Shown here: piece after piece, positions 8,463 to 15,756 of the stretch | Layout: the number at the start of each line of letters is the position of its first letter | How positions within the stretch are numbered: position 1 is the stretch's first letter | Source of the DNA: CAZPAH01 sp964584495 | GTDB lineage: Bacteria > Krumholzibacteriota > Krumholzibacteriia > Krumholzibacteriales > Krumholzibacteriaceae | DNA: 64,000 nt | Direction: 5' to 3' | Assembly: GCA_964584495.1 (NCBI GenBank) | Contig: CAZPAH010000001.1 | Location: 1-64,000 of the forward strand | Made by a program: the position numbers and the translations under genes | Notes under the pieces: model-generated | The model's input: only the letters and a program-made list of their open reading frames with translations | Database searches by the model: none | What the model was told of the DNA's origin: nothing

Positions 8463-9392
8463 TTACATCCCGTCCGTCTTCTCGGCGAGCAGCACCTTCA
8501 CCTTCTCCTCGAGCGCTTTTCCCCGCAGGTTCTTGAACCTGATCTTCCCCTCGCGGTCCAACAGGAAAGTGGCCGGTATGGAGCTTATTGCGTAGACCTG
8601 CCCGACATGAGACTGCCACCCCTTTCCGTCGAACACCTGCCTCCAGGTTATCCTGTTCTCGGCTATATAGCTTTTCAGCCTCGCGCCGTCGTTATCCAGA
8701 GATATGCCCACTATCTCGAAGCCTTGTTTCCCGTACTCGGCGTATACCCTTCTGACGTTCGGCATCTCTTGTCGGCAGGGCGAGCACCAGGTCGCCCAGA
8801 AATCCAGAAGAACGACCTTGCCCCTGTATTTCGAAAGCGTCAGCTCCTTCCCGTCCAGGGCCGTCGCCGAAAAATCTATCGCCGGCGAGCCCACGACGAG
8901 CTTCTTCAATGTACCTATCCTGGAAAGCGCCATCCGCGAAACCTGAAGGATCCTGGGATCGACATTCTCCCCGGAGGCAAGCTTTTCCATCTCCGCGCGG
9001 GCCTTGTCGAACTCCTCCATGCCGAGATAGATGTCTCCGAGGGTATACCGCGCCGCCGCTTCGTCGCTCCGGGATTTCTCGTAGGAGGCGGCCAAATACG
9101 ATTCGAGATGTTTAATCGCCTCCCCGTTTCTTCCCGTTTCCCTATACAGCTGCGCAAGATTCAGCTCGGCGTTTCCGCGCGCTCCAGAGCCCGGATATTT
9201 CCCGATGAATTCGAGCAGGGATCTTTCGGCGAATCCTATAAATTCCTCCGACGGCATCGCTTTCTGTTTCCTTCCTAGCTCGGCCAGGAGCTTCTCGAGC
9301 TCGGCGCCCGCCTCGTCATTGGCGGCCATGGCCGCGGCCGCCAATGAGGCGGCAAGGGCGAAGAATACTATCAAAGATACTGCCTTGCGCAT
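8463..9392 (-). CDS. Secreted TlpA/ResA-like thioredoxin with N-terminal TPR-like region
   Basis: Exported thiol-disulfide protein of 309 aa. A signal peptide (basic start, hydrophobic stretch, AMA-like cleavage site near residue 23) is followed by a helical, TPR-like region with a repeated Lx3Yx4R pattern to about residue 160, and then a redoxin domain. The active site reads WATWCSPCRQEMP, a CxxC thioredoxin motif of the ResA/TlpA kind, with the conserved cis-Pro region SSIPATFLLD. GGAAGGAAAT precedes the start. It is 77 nt downstream of the DUF1573 gene, so both may be co-transcribed and work in the envelope. Reduction of envelope cysteines or of the neighbour's redox residue is inference. 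Confidence 0.85.
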   Translation of the reverse strand: MRKAVSLIVFFALAASLAAAAMAANDEAGAELEKLLAELGRKQKAMPSEEFIGFAERSLLEFIGKYPGSGARGNAELNLAQLYRETGRNGEAIKHLESYLAASYEKSRSDEAAARYTLGDIYLGMEEFDKARAEMEKLASGENVDPRILQVSRMALSRIGTLKKLVVGSPAIDFSATALDGKELTLSKYRGKVVLLDFWATWCSPCRQEMPNVRRVYAEYGKQGFEIVGISLDNDGARLKSYIAENRITWRQVFDGKGWQSHVGQVYAISSIPATFLLDREGKIRFKNLRGKALEEKVKVLLAEKTDGM

Positions 9393-9414
9393 ATTTCCTT
9401 CCTTTCAATAGACC

Positions 9415-9443
9415 GGGGTGCACCGTTATCACGGCGCACCCCA
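9415..9443 (-). other. Hairpin between the DUF1573 and TlpA-like genes
   Basis: A 7-bp perfect inverted repeat (GGGGTGC / GCACCCC) with a loop of about 11 nt lies in the 77-nt spacer. No T-tract follows on the minus strand, so it looks more like an mRNA processing or stability element than a terminator. Confidence 0.4.
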
Positions 9444-9469
9444 ACATTCGAAAAATTATTCTAATACGG

Positions 9470-10531
9470 CTATTGCCCGGCGCTTACGACCCTGACCGAA
9501 CCGCGGACGAGAACCTCTATCTTCTCGTACCCTTTGTAGTTCGTATAGAAGGTCAGAGTTTCAACATACTTCCCCGTCTCGGAGGGGGGCCTTACCTGGA
9601 CCTTGCACTGGAACGCCTTGCCGGGTTTTATCTCCCTGACGTTGACGGTGATATTCTCGCTGCTGGGAACGACCTTGAGCACCTTTAGCGAATCGCCCCT
9701 CGACGCGATGATCGATACCATCTTCTCGAAAGACTTGCTGGTACCCTCGGGCACCTGCATCTCGCGTATGAACAACACGTTGGGCTGCACTTCCACGTCG
9801 GGCATTATGACAATCCTTACGGGCACCTCTTTTTCGGAGACCCTTTCGAAGTTGGACTTCACTATCAGATTCACCAAATAGTTCCCGGGGGGTATGTCCC
9901 CCTTAGAGCTTATCTTTATCCTGTACTTGCGCCCCGCCTCGATCGTCTCGAGATCGGCTTTCAGCTTGTCGATAAGTATCTCGGAATCCTTGCTCTTCTT
10001 GGACCATTCAAGTCCGGTAAGGTTCACCGGATCATCGATGGTTATCGTGACGATCGATTCCATGTCGATCTTCTCGTCCACGAATCCGTTGAAATTGAGA
10101 TTCCTCGAGAAGTTAAAGACCCTCTTTACCATTCCGGAGACATTGAGGACGACTCTTGCGTTATCGGGGTCGTTGGTCTTCACCGTGAAATTCTTGCTGA
10201 AATGCCCCGGCGAAATCTTGTGTCCCAATATATTGACGAATATTTTTCCTTCCTTCCCGGGAAGGATGACCTTATCGAAGTCGGCCACGGAGCAGCCTCA
10301 CCCAGGGCGAACGTTAAGTATTTGCAGCTCATCCGTCCCGTTGTTGCGTATCACGAAAGTATATTTGATGTCGGTGCCCTCGAAGAAATCGCCCAAGTCG
10401 ACATTCTTGCTCTTGACGAACATCTTCGGCCCGCCTTTCGCGCTGGCGCTGCCGATAAGGCCCGACGCCAGGGCGATCAGGACGAAGACGGCGATTAATC
10501 CGATTGCTCTTGGGCTGCAGAGATTCTTCAT
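9470..10531 (-). CDS. Secreted DUF1573-family protein with in-frame UGA (candidate selenoprotein)
   Basis: A continuous reading frame of 354 codons interrupted only by one UGA at codon 78 (10298-10300). It starts at the ATG at 10529-10531 behind TTGGAGG and has a signal peptide ending near SASA (residue 30). The N-terminal domain is DUF1573-like, an immunoglobulin-type envelope domain of unknown function: VDLGDFFEG, FVIRNNGTDELQILNV, then RPG-UGA-GCSVADF and LPGKEGKI. In the family this position is the first Cys of a conserved CGC motif, so UGA replaces exactly that Cys and Cys80 follows. The rest (residues 130-353) is two or three beta-sandwich-like segments. Reading through as selenocysteine, a point nonsense mutation, or a base error are the alternatives. 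Without readthrough the product would be a useless 77-residue stub. Confidence 0.7.
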
Positions 10532-10721
10532 TTTTTCCTCCAATTAAACAAACCCCAAACCCCGCCGGGGAACCTTTTCCTTTCCCGGTCGTTACCGCCA
10601 GGGGGGTTCGGGATATTCACCGTACGGTTTACTATTATAAAAAAAAGGCGGGTGACAGTTCCAGAAAAAAATAAAAGAACGTTTCGAAGGGCGCCGATAT
10701 GTCGGCCTTATTCCCTTTTAG

Positions 10722-10750
10722 TTGAACCTTCCCCCCTTTTTTCTTTTAAT
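10722..10750 (+). promoter_or_regulatory. Candidate promoter of iscU-nadA
   Basis: TTGAAC (10722-10727) and TTTAAT (10745-10750) are separated by exactly 17 nt and point toward iscU. This would give a leader of about 135 nt, which contains consecutive hairpins. Confidence 0.55.
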
Positions 10751-10796
10751 TGCCGCGGTTTTTCTGTAGATTATCCCTGGCACCGGGATAAATGCA

Positions 10797-10860
10797 TCCG
10801 CTTCGCGCGGACCTGCCCTGCGCCGTACGCCCGCAGGGCTTCCGGTGGGAGACCCCGGCC
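10797..10860 (+). promoter_or_regulatory. Structured 5' leader of iscU-nadA (three hairpins)
   Basis: Three adjacent hairpins can be drawn in the leader RNA. The first is TCCGC/GCGGA with a UUCGC loop (10797-10811). The second is an 8-bp perfect stem GCCCTGCG/CGCAGGGC with a 9-nt loop (10815-10839). The third is a GC-rich imperfect stem around GGGAGACCC (10842-10857). The ribosome binding site AAGGAG follows 25 nt later. It does not match a riboswitch family I can recognise. It could be a regulatory RNA or only reflect high GC content. Confidence 0.35.
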
Positions 10861-10893
10861 GGCGGCGGAGATTTGTATAAAAGGAGTTGCGAG

Positions 10894-11481
10894 ATGCCTC
10901 TTTACAGCGACAAGGTAATGGATCATTTCATGAACCCGAGAAACGTCGGCGAGCTCGATCTCCCCGACGGAGTCGGCGAGGTCGGAAATCCGGTCTGCGG
11001 GGACATGATGACTTTCATGATAAAGGTCGAGGACGACAGGATCAAGGATGTCAAGTTCAAGACGTTCGGCTGCGGCGCTGCTATCGCCGTCTCGAGCATG
11101 GTCAGCGAGATCGCGATCGGGAAAACGCTCGATGAGGCCATGGCGATCACGAACGATATGGTGGCCGAAGAGCTCGGCGGCCTCCCTAAGAACAAGATGC
11201 ACTGCTCCAATCTCGGCGCGGACGCCCTGCATAAAGCGATCGAGAACTACAGGGAAAGATTGAAAACAGGGGAGCCGGCACCCAAGCCGACGAGCCATCC
11301 GGTGGAGAATAAGGACGAAACCTGCCCGTTCTGCGACGCCGAGATCGAGGATTCCCTCCCCTTCTGCAAATCGTGCAAGACGGAGCTCTTCCGCTGTCCC
11401 GAATGCGGCATGGTGGCCGACAGGTCGAAGGACTCCTGTCCCCACTGCGGGGCGCGGCTGAGCCCGGCCGACGGGAAATAA
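10894..11481 (+). CDS. IscU/NifU-type Fe-S scaffold with C-terminal double zinc ribbon
   Basis: A 195-aa protein. Residues 1-125 are an IscU-type scaffold for assembly of iron-sulfur clusters, with the three conserved cysteines Cys35 (GNPVCGD, with Asp37), Cys60 (FGCGAA) and Cys104 (MHCSNLGADAL). Residues 140-188 are an added tail with four cysteine pairs, CPFC, CKSC, CPEC and CPHC, a double zinc-ribbon arrangement. Ordinary IscU stops near residue 130, so this is a fusion. The ATG at 10894 has AAGGAG at the right distance; a longer frame upstream overlaps the structured leader and is unlikely. It lies 19 nt upstream of nadA, whose product needs a [4Fe-4S] cluster, so a supply role for NadA is a reasonable inference. 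No cysteine desulfurase gene is adjacent. Confidence 0.88.
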   Translation: MPLYSDKVMDHFMNPRNVGELDLPDGVGEVGNPVCGDMMTFMIKVEDDRIKDVKFKTFGCGAAIAVSSMVSEIAIGKTLDEAMAITNDMVAEELGGLPKNKMHCSNLGADALHKAIENYRERLKTGEPAPKPTSHPVENKDETCPFCDAEIEDSLPFCKSCKTELFRCPECGMVADRSKDSCPHCGARLSPADGK

Positions 11482-11500
11482 CGCCGTTAGGGGGGCCCTC

Positions 11501-12415
11501 GTGCCGGCAAGAGAGCTGAAGGAAAAGATCTACCGCCTCCGGAAGGAAAAGGGCGCGGTAATCCTCTCCCATAACTACCAGCCTCCCGAGATCCAGGATA
11601 TAGCCGATCACCTGGGCGATTCGCTCGACCTGAGCAGGCTCGCCTCCAAGCTCGACAACGGAGTAATCATATTCTGCGGCGTTCATTTCATGGCGGAGAC
11701 TGCGGCGATCCTGTCCCCGGAGAAAAAGATAATTCTTCCCGATCCCCTGGCCGGATGCCCGATGGCCGACATGATCACTCCGGAGGGACTCGCCGCTCTC
11801 CAGGAAAAACACCCGGGCGCTTTAACGGTGATGTACGTGAACTCCACGGCCGAGGTGAAGGCTATGACCGATGTCTGCTGCACATCCGCGAATGCGCGCG
11901 AGGTGGTGATGTCCCTGCCCCGGGAGAACGAGATTATCTTCGGTCCCGACAAGAATCTTGGAAGATGGGTGGCGGAGCAGACGGGGAGGAAGCTGATCCT
12001 TTGGGACGGCTACTGCCCCTCCCACCAAAGGATCATGCCTGAGGAGATCCGCGCCTTGAGGGACAAATACCCCGGGTGCATCGTGATGGCCCATCCCGAG
12101 GTGAACCGTTACGTCGCGGCGGAGGCCGACGTTCTCCTGGGAACGGGCGGGATGATCGCCTACGCGGGAAAGAGCGATGCCGAAACCTTCATCGTCGGAA
12201 CCGAGCCGGGAATGGTCTACCGCCTCGAGAAGCTCTACCCGGCAAAGAAGTTTATTCCTGCCTCGAAAAACGCGATATGTCGCAACATGAAGAAGATCAC
12301 ACTCGAGAAGGTCCAAGCCTCGCTCGAGACGCTCGGGCCCGTGGTCCGAGTGCCGGCAAAGATCGCCGACCTGTCCCGAAGGGCGATCCTCAGGATGATC
12401 GAGACGGGCGCCTAG
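11501..12415 (+). CDS. nadA: Quinolinate synthase
   Basis: Condenses iminoaspartate with dihydroxyacetone phosphate to quinolinate in de novo NAD synthesis, using an oxygen-sensitive [4Fe-4S] cluster. At 304 aa it is the compact form of the enzyme. Family motifs include SHNYQPPEIQDIAD at the N-terminus, the Cys pair before TSANA (TDVCCTSANA), DGYCPSHQRI and NAICRNMKKIT, which together supply the cluster cysteines. The start is a GTG preceded by a G-rich stretch. nadB and nadC are not in the window. It is probably co-transcribed with the scaffold gene upstream. Confidence 0.96.
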   Translation: MPARELKEKIYRLRKEKGAVILSHNYQPPEIQDIADHLGDSLDLSRLASKLDNGVIIFCGVHFMAETAAILSPEKKIILPDPLAGCPMADMITPEGLAALQEKHPGALTVMYVNSTAEVKAMTDVCCTSANAREVVMSLPRENEIIFGPDKNLGRWVAEQTGRKLILWDGYCPSHQRIMPEEIRALRDKYPGCIVMAHPEVNRYVAAEADVLLGTGGMIAYAGKSDAETFIVGTEPGMVYRLEKLYPAKKFIPASKNAICRNMKKITLEKVQASLETLGPVVRVPAKIADLSRRAILRMIETGA

Positions 12416-12427
12416 CGCGAATATCGT

Positions 12428-12456
12428 TTGACACGAATCGCACTTTCATTTAAACA
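12428..12456 (+). promoter_or_regulatory. Candidate promoter of the porin gene
   Basis: A perfect -35 TTGACA (12428-12433) is followed after 17 nt by TAAACA, a weak -10. It begins 13 nt after the nadA stop codon and lies 64 nt upstream of the porin start. Confidence 0.45.
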
Positions 12457-12519
12457 ATGACCGGAGCCGGATAACATTCCGGGAAAAATGTTCGTTTTTC
12501 CGATCGAGAGGAGAAGGTC

Positions 12520-13707
12520 ATGAAGAGAACCCTGGTCATCGCGCTCGCCGCCGCCGTCCTGCTTTCCACCGTCCCGCCGGTAACGGCGGGAGAGACAGGC
12601 GGGAAATATTCGTTCAAATTCGGCGGTTTTTTCAAAACCGACATGATCCTGGACAACGCACGCGTCTACCCCGGAGACTACGCCCTCTGGATGGTCGACT
12701 ACAATGAGGACGAGACCGCTTTCTACCTTACCGCCCGGGAAACAAGGCTCGGGTTCGACTTCGCCTGGGATGATGAAAAATTCAAGACAACGGCGAAACT
12801 GGAATTCGACTTCTACGGAAGCGGCGACGAAAACAAGGCCCAGCCGATGATACGCCACGCATACATGAAACTCTCGAAAAGCAACTGGTCGATTCTCGCG
12901 GGACAGACGTGGGACGTAATCTCCCCGTTGAACCCGAAGACCGCGAACTACTCGGTCCTTTGGTGCCAGGGCAATATCGGTTACAGGCGGCCTCAGGTAC
13001 GTTTCTCCGCCTGGGGAGACATAGGAGACGGGGCAAAAGTATCTCTCGATGTCGCCCTCGCCAGGACGCTCGGTTCCGACCAAGACGCCGACGGTCTCGA
13101 TGACGGAGCGGACGCCTCCATTCCCTCGATCCAGGGAAGGCTCGGGCTAAACTCGAAGCTCGGCGACGAAGGATCCATGGGGGTCGGCGTGTCGGGCCAT
13201 TTCGGCCAGGAGAAATGGGGCCCCGAGGATTCCACCTCCACCGACTCGTGGTCGCTCAACGCCGATCTTTCGTTGAAGGTAAACTCCAGGGTCTCGTTCG
13301 CCGGGGAGTTCTTCACCGGCGAGAACCTCGGAACGTACCTGGGCGGGATATACCAGCGGGTCGACCCGCTCCACGATCCTCTTCCGGCGGTAGGCGGCTG
13401 GGGGATGATCTCGCTCAAGCTTCACGACAGGGTGACGTTCAACGGCGGGTACTCGTTCGACGACCCCGACGAAGCCAAATACCTCGTGCCCGCCGACGGC
13501 GAGCCCCATACTTTCAAGAATCTCAACTCGGAGATGTTCGGTAACTTCTTCATAGGGATCACCGGCAACGTCACGGCGATTTTCGAGGCGGCCTATATGA
13601 AAACCGAATACATGACCAGGACCGACAACGGTTCCTCGATCACCGATGCGACCGCCGATTACGACGGGCTCAGGCTTCAACTCTCCCTTAAAGCCGATAT
13701 AAAGTGA
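12520..13707 (+). CDS. Outer-membrane porin-like protein (DcaP-like)
   Basis: Predicted beta-barrel outer-membrane protein, 395 aa, with a signal peptide ending near VTAGE (residue 24). The mature part alternates hydrophobic and polar residues in many short strands rich in Gly, Asp, Trp and Tyr, and ends LRLQLSLKADIK. The N-terminal stretch FKFGGFFKTDMILDNA and the segment on a 'tethered' ETRLGFDF strand resemble DcaP-like trimeric porins. A loop DQDADGLDDGADAS looks like a calcium-binding turn. GAGAGGAGAAGG precedes the ATG, and a strong terminator follows. Function as a diffusion channel is inferred; no substrate can be named. Confidence 0.75.
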   Translation: MKRTLVIALAAAVLLSTVPPVTAGETGGKYSFKFGGFFKTDMILDNARVYPGDYALWMVDYNEDETAFYLTARETRLGFDFAWDDEKFKTTAKLEFDFYGSGDENKAQPMIRHAYMKLSKSNWSILAGQTWDVISPLNPKTANYSVLWCQGNIGYRRPQVRFSAWGDIGDGAKVSLDVALARTLGSDQDADGLDDGADASIPSIQGRLGLNSKLGDEGSMGVGVSGHFGQEKWGPEDSTSTDSWSLNADLSLKVNSRVSFAGEFFTGENLGTYLGGIYQRVDPLHDPLPAVGGWGMISLKLHDRVTFNGGYSFDDPDEAKYLVPADGEPHTFKNLNSEMFGNFFIGITGNVTAIFEAAYMKTEYMTRTDNGSSITDATADYDGLRLQLSLKADIK

Positions 13708-13769
13708 AAGGGAGCGGACGGACCGGAGCCGTTCGGAAAAGAATGATCCTGCCGGGCACCTTGATTTCA

Positions 13770-13804
13770 AGCCCTCCGGACTCCTTTCCGGAGGGCTTTT
13801 TTTT
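13770..13804 (+). terminator. Rho-independent terminator after the porin gene
   Basis: An 11-bp perfect stem (AGCCCTCCGGA / TCCGGAGGGCT) with a 6-nt loop, followed by eight T residues on the plus strand. It lies 63 nt after the porin stop codon and ends the iscU-nadA-porin region. Confidence 0.95.
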
Positions 13805-13845
13805 CGATCGGATCTCAACGGGCTTCACGGGCGGGCCGGGTCCGG

Positions 13846-14796
13846 TCAGCCGGGTCCGGCGTGGAGCTCCTCGATCTCGTAGCTGTACCCCGCCTCTATC
13901 CTCGTTTTTCCGCCAAGGTAATTTCCTATAAGCTGCCCGCAGTTGCTTCCTATATGGTTCTCCTCGAGCTCCCCGATGCTGAGAACGACCCGGTACCCTG
14001 CCTCCTCGAGAGAAGATATAATCCTCTCTCCTTCTTCCCCCGGAAGCGGCAGGCCCCTCACGCCGCTCTCCCGGGCCCGCCCGGTAGGATTCACCGGCGT
14101 TATCTTCACGATGAAGACCGAGGGATCGAAGTGGCGGAGAAGCTCCTCCGCGCTGACAGGCATCCTCTCGGCAAGGGCGAAGTTCAGCGACACCTTCCTC
14201 CCCCCTCCTCCGTAGATCCTCTCTCCGTAACGCGCGATCCTCTCGAGGGACCACTTCGGCGTCGGTATGAGCCAGTCGCGCATACGTCGGTCGGTGGTGT
14301 GAACCGAAAATTGGATCTGGAAGCTTTCCGCGTACAGTTCCCTTTTGATATCGAGCAGCCGGTCGAAGAAACGGCACTTTCCCTCGGGGGCTATTGTAGA
14401 TATCGCCGGCATCAGCCCCGGGGCATCGTACCTGCCTGGAAGGCTCTCGAGAATATCGAGGACCGCCTCGTTATAGGACGGCTCCCCCATCCTTGCGAAC
14501 TGGATCTTGAATTTCTCCACCGGCACTATGCGGTCGGGGAAGCGTCCGGCTACCATGTAATCGATCTGCGCCGCCATCTCGTCGGCCGAAAGTCTGCCAC
14601 GGTAAGAGTCCGCCGCATCGCAGAATCTGCACCGGCACGGGCAGCCGTACAGGGTCGATACTATCAGCACCCATTTTCTCTCCCTCGGGATCGGCGGCTG
14701 CACCGACTCCACGAACTCGATATGCCTTCCGTTGGAACCTTCCGCCATGTATACCGTGGCGATATCTTCCCTTCCCGCCTTTGCCCTTACCTTCAA
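13846..14796 (-). CDS. Radical SAM methyltransferase-like protein, RlmN/Cfr family
   Basis: Radical SAM enzyme of 316 aa. The cluster motif is Cys52-x3-Cys56-x2-Cys59 (GCPCRCRFC). It is followed by FARMGEP, equivalent to the GMGEP motif of RlmN/Cfr, and by SNCGQL near the C-terminus, equivalent to the ACGQL motif that holds the methyl-carrying cysteine. These point to an RlmN/Cfr-type radical methyltransferase rather than a generic radical SAM protein. The RlmN N-terminal accessory domain is shortened. Known members methylate adenosine in rRNA or tRNA. Here it is the last gene of the corrinoid methyltransfer operon and overlaps the flavoprotein gene by 4 nt, so a role tied to that pathway is possible. 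Its substrate is unknown. Confidence 0.8.
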   Translation of the reverse strand: MKVRAKAGREDIATVYMAEGSNGRHIEFVESVQPPIPRERKWVLIVSTLYGCPCRCRFCDAADSYRGRLSADEMAAQIDYMVAGRFPDRIVPVEKFKIQFARMGEPSYNEAVLDILESLPGRYDAPGLMPAISTIAPEGKCRFFDRLLDIKRELYAESFQIQFSVHTTDRRMRDWLIPTPKWSLERIARYGERIYGGGGRKVSLNFALAERMPVSAEELLRHFDPSVFIVKITPVNPTGRARESGVRGLPLPGEEGERIISSLEEAGYRVVLSIGELEENHIGSNCGQLIGNYLGGKTRIEAGYSYEIEELHAGPG

Positions 14797-15755
14797 GCCT
14801 TTCCTCCCGGCGCCGATCCATCGTCCCTTTTCCGGTGACGGCGGCCGCCATTTAAATACGCGTAAATATTCATCGCGGCACGCATGCCGTCACCGACCGC
14901 TATCGATACCTGCCTGCTCCTTCCATTTACGACATCGCCTACTAGATGGAGGCTCCCCGCGCCGACCAGCGAATCGACAAGCCCCTTGACCCCGGGACCG
15001 AGAAACGAAACGCAGGGATCCCTACCAACGGCGAAAAGGAGGGCGTCGGCCGCCAGCTTCCGGCTTCCGGCCGGCCCGCTCAAGCCTAGTATCAGCCTCT
15101 CCCGCTTTCCGGAGCCGGCCTTCGAGACCCCGAGCAGCCCGGCGCCCGCCATCACCGAGATCCTCGCATTCTCCTCGCACCTGCGAAGAAGCATGGGCAG
15201 GCACTTTGGCGAACTGCTCCTGCAGACTACGGTGACATCGTTGCGCCGGGAGAGTGAAAGGGCGTAATCGAAAGCTGCGTCCCCTCCCCCGATGACGGCG
15301 ACCTTCATTCCTTCCCCTGAAAGGAGCGGACTGGCCTCGAAGTGCACCGCTCCCACTACCTCCCCGGGCAGCTCGAGTCCCGGCGCTTTCGCACCCCTCG
15401 TCCCCGAGGCTATCACTGCAACGGAAGTCTCCAGCACGCCCCTTTGCGTAACGGTTCTGAAAAAACCGCCGCCGTACTCGAGCGAGACTACCTCTTCCGT
15501 TCGCAGGCGGGCTCCGGAGCTTTTCAGCTGGGCGGCAAAGAGCGCGGCAAGCTCGCACCCCCTGATTCCGCCGGGAAATCCCGGATAATTTTCCACCAGA
15601 TATGCGTTGGCGACGAGTCCTCCGGGCGCGCCCCCGTCGAAGACGGTCGTCTCGATACCGAAACGCGAAAGCTGAACGGCGGCCGTTATCCCGGCCGGCC
15701 CGGCACCGATCACGGATACCCTCGCCGCAGCCTTCTCCGGCTCGCGCCCCCCCAC
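14793..15755 (-). CDS. Thioredoxin-reductase-like FAD/NAD(P)-dependent oxidoreductase lacking the CxxC site
   Basis: Flavoprotein of 320 aa from the GTG at 15753-15755, which follows directly on the isochorismatase stop behind GGGGGAGGGGG. It has an FAD-binding VIGAGPAGITAA near the start, GGLVANAYLVENYPGFP typical of TrxB, a second nucleotide motif KVAVIGGGDAAFDYALSL, and a C-terminal GDV-containing FAD motif (LHLVGDVVNGRSRQVSIAVGDG). The segment where TrxB has its redox-active CxxC reads VHFEASPLLSGEG, with no cysteines. It therefore probably passes electrons to an external acceptor, as ferredoxin/flavodoxin-NADP reductases of this fold do. In this operon a role in reducing the corrinoid or its reactivation partner is conceivable but unproven. 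Confidence 0.8.
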   Translation of the reverse strand: MGGREPEKAAARVSVIGAGPAGITAAVQLSRFGIETTVFDGGAPGGLVANAYLVENYPGFPGGIRGCELAALFAAQLKSSGARLRTEEVVSLEYGGGFFRTVTQRGVLETSVAVIASGTRGAKAPGLELPGEVVGAVHFEASPLLSGEGMKVAVIGGGDAAFDYALSLSRRNDVTVVCRSSSPKCLPMLLRRCEENARISVMAGAGLLGVSKAGSGKRERLILGLSGPAGSRKLAADALLFAVGRDPCVSFLGPGVKGLVDSLVGAGSLHLVGDVVNGRSRQVSIAVGDGMRAAMNIYAYLNGGRRHRKRDDGSAPGGKA

Positions 15756-15756
15756 A

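Larger units (their letters stand above)
10532..10893. other. Intergenic region between divergent DUF1573 and iscU genes
   Basis: No gene is seen in these 362 nt. A -10-like TATAAT for the minus-strand gene lies at 10634-10639 without a clear -35. The plus-strand promoter at 10722-10750 and the structured leader at 10797-10860 are listed separately. A-rich and T-rich stretches separate the two transcription units. Confidence 0.5.

Noticed and set aside
10298..10543. A separate 81-codon gene ending at the UGA, and a second gene starting at GTG 10288.
   Set aside because: Both parts are in the same frame, the second start has no ribosome binding site, and the DUF1573 homology runs across the UGA. 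One gene is more likely.
10760..10893. Known NAD riboswitch upstream of iscU-nadA.
   Set aside because: The hairpins do not show the conserved loop sequences I know for those classes, and the first gene is not nadA.
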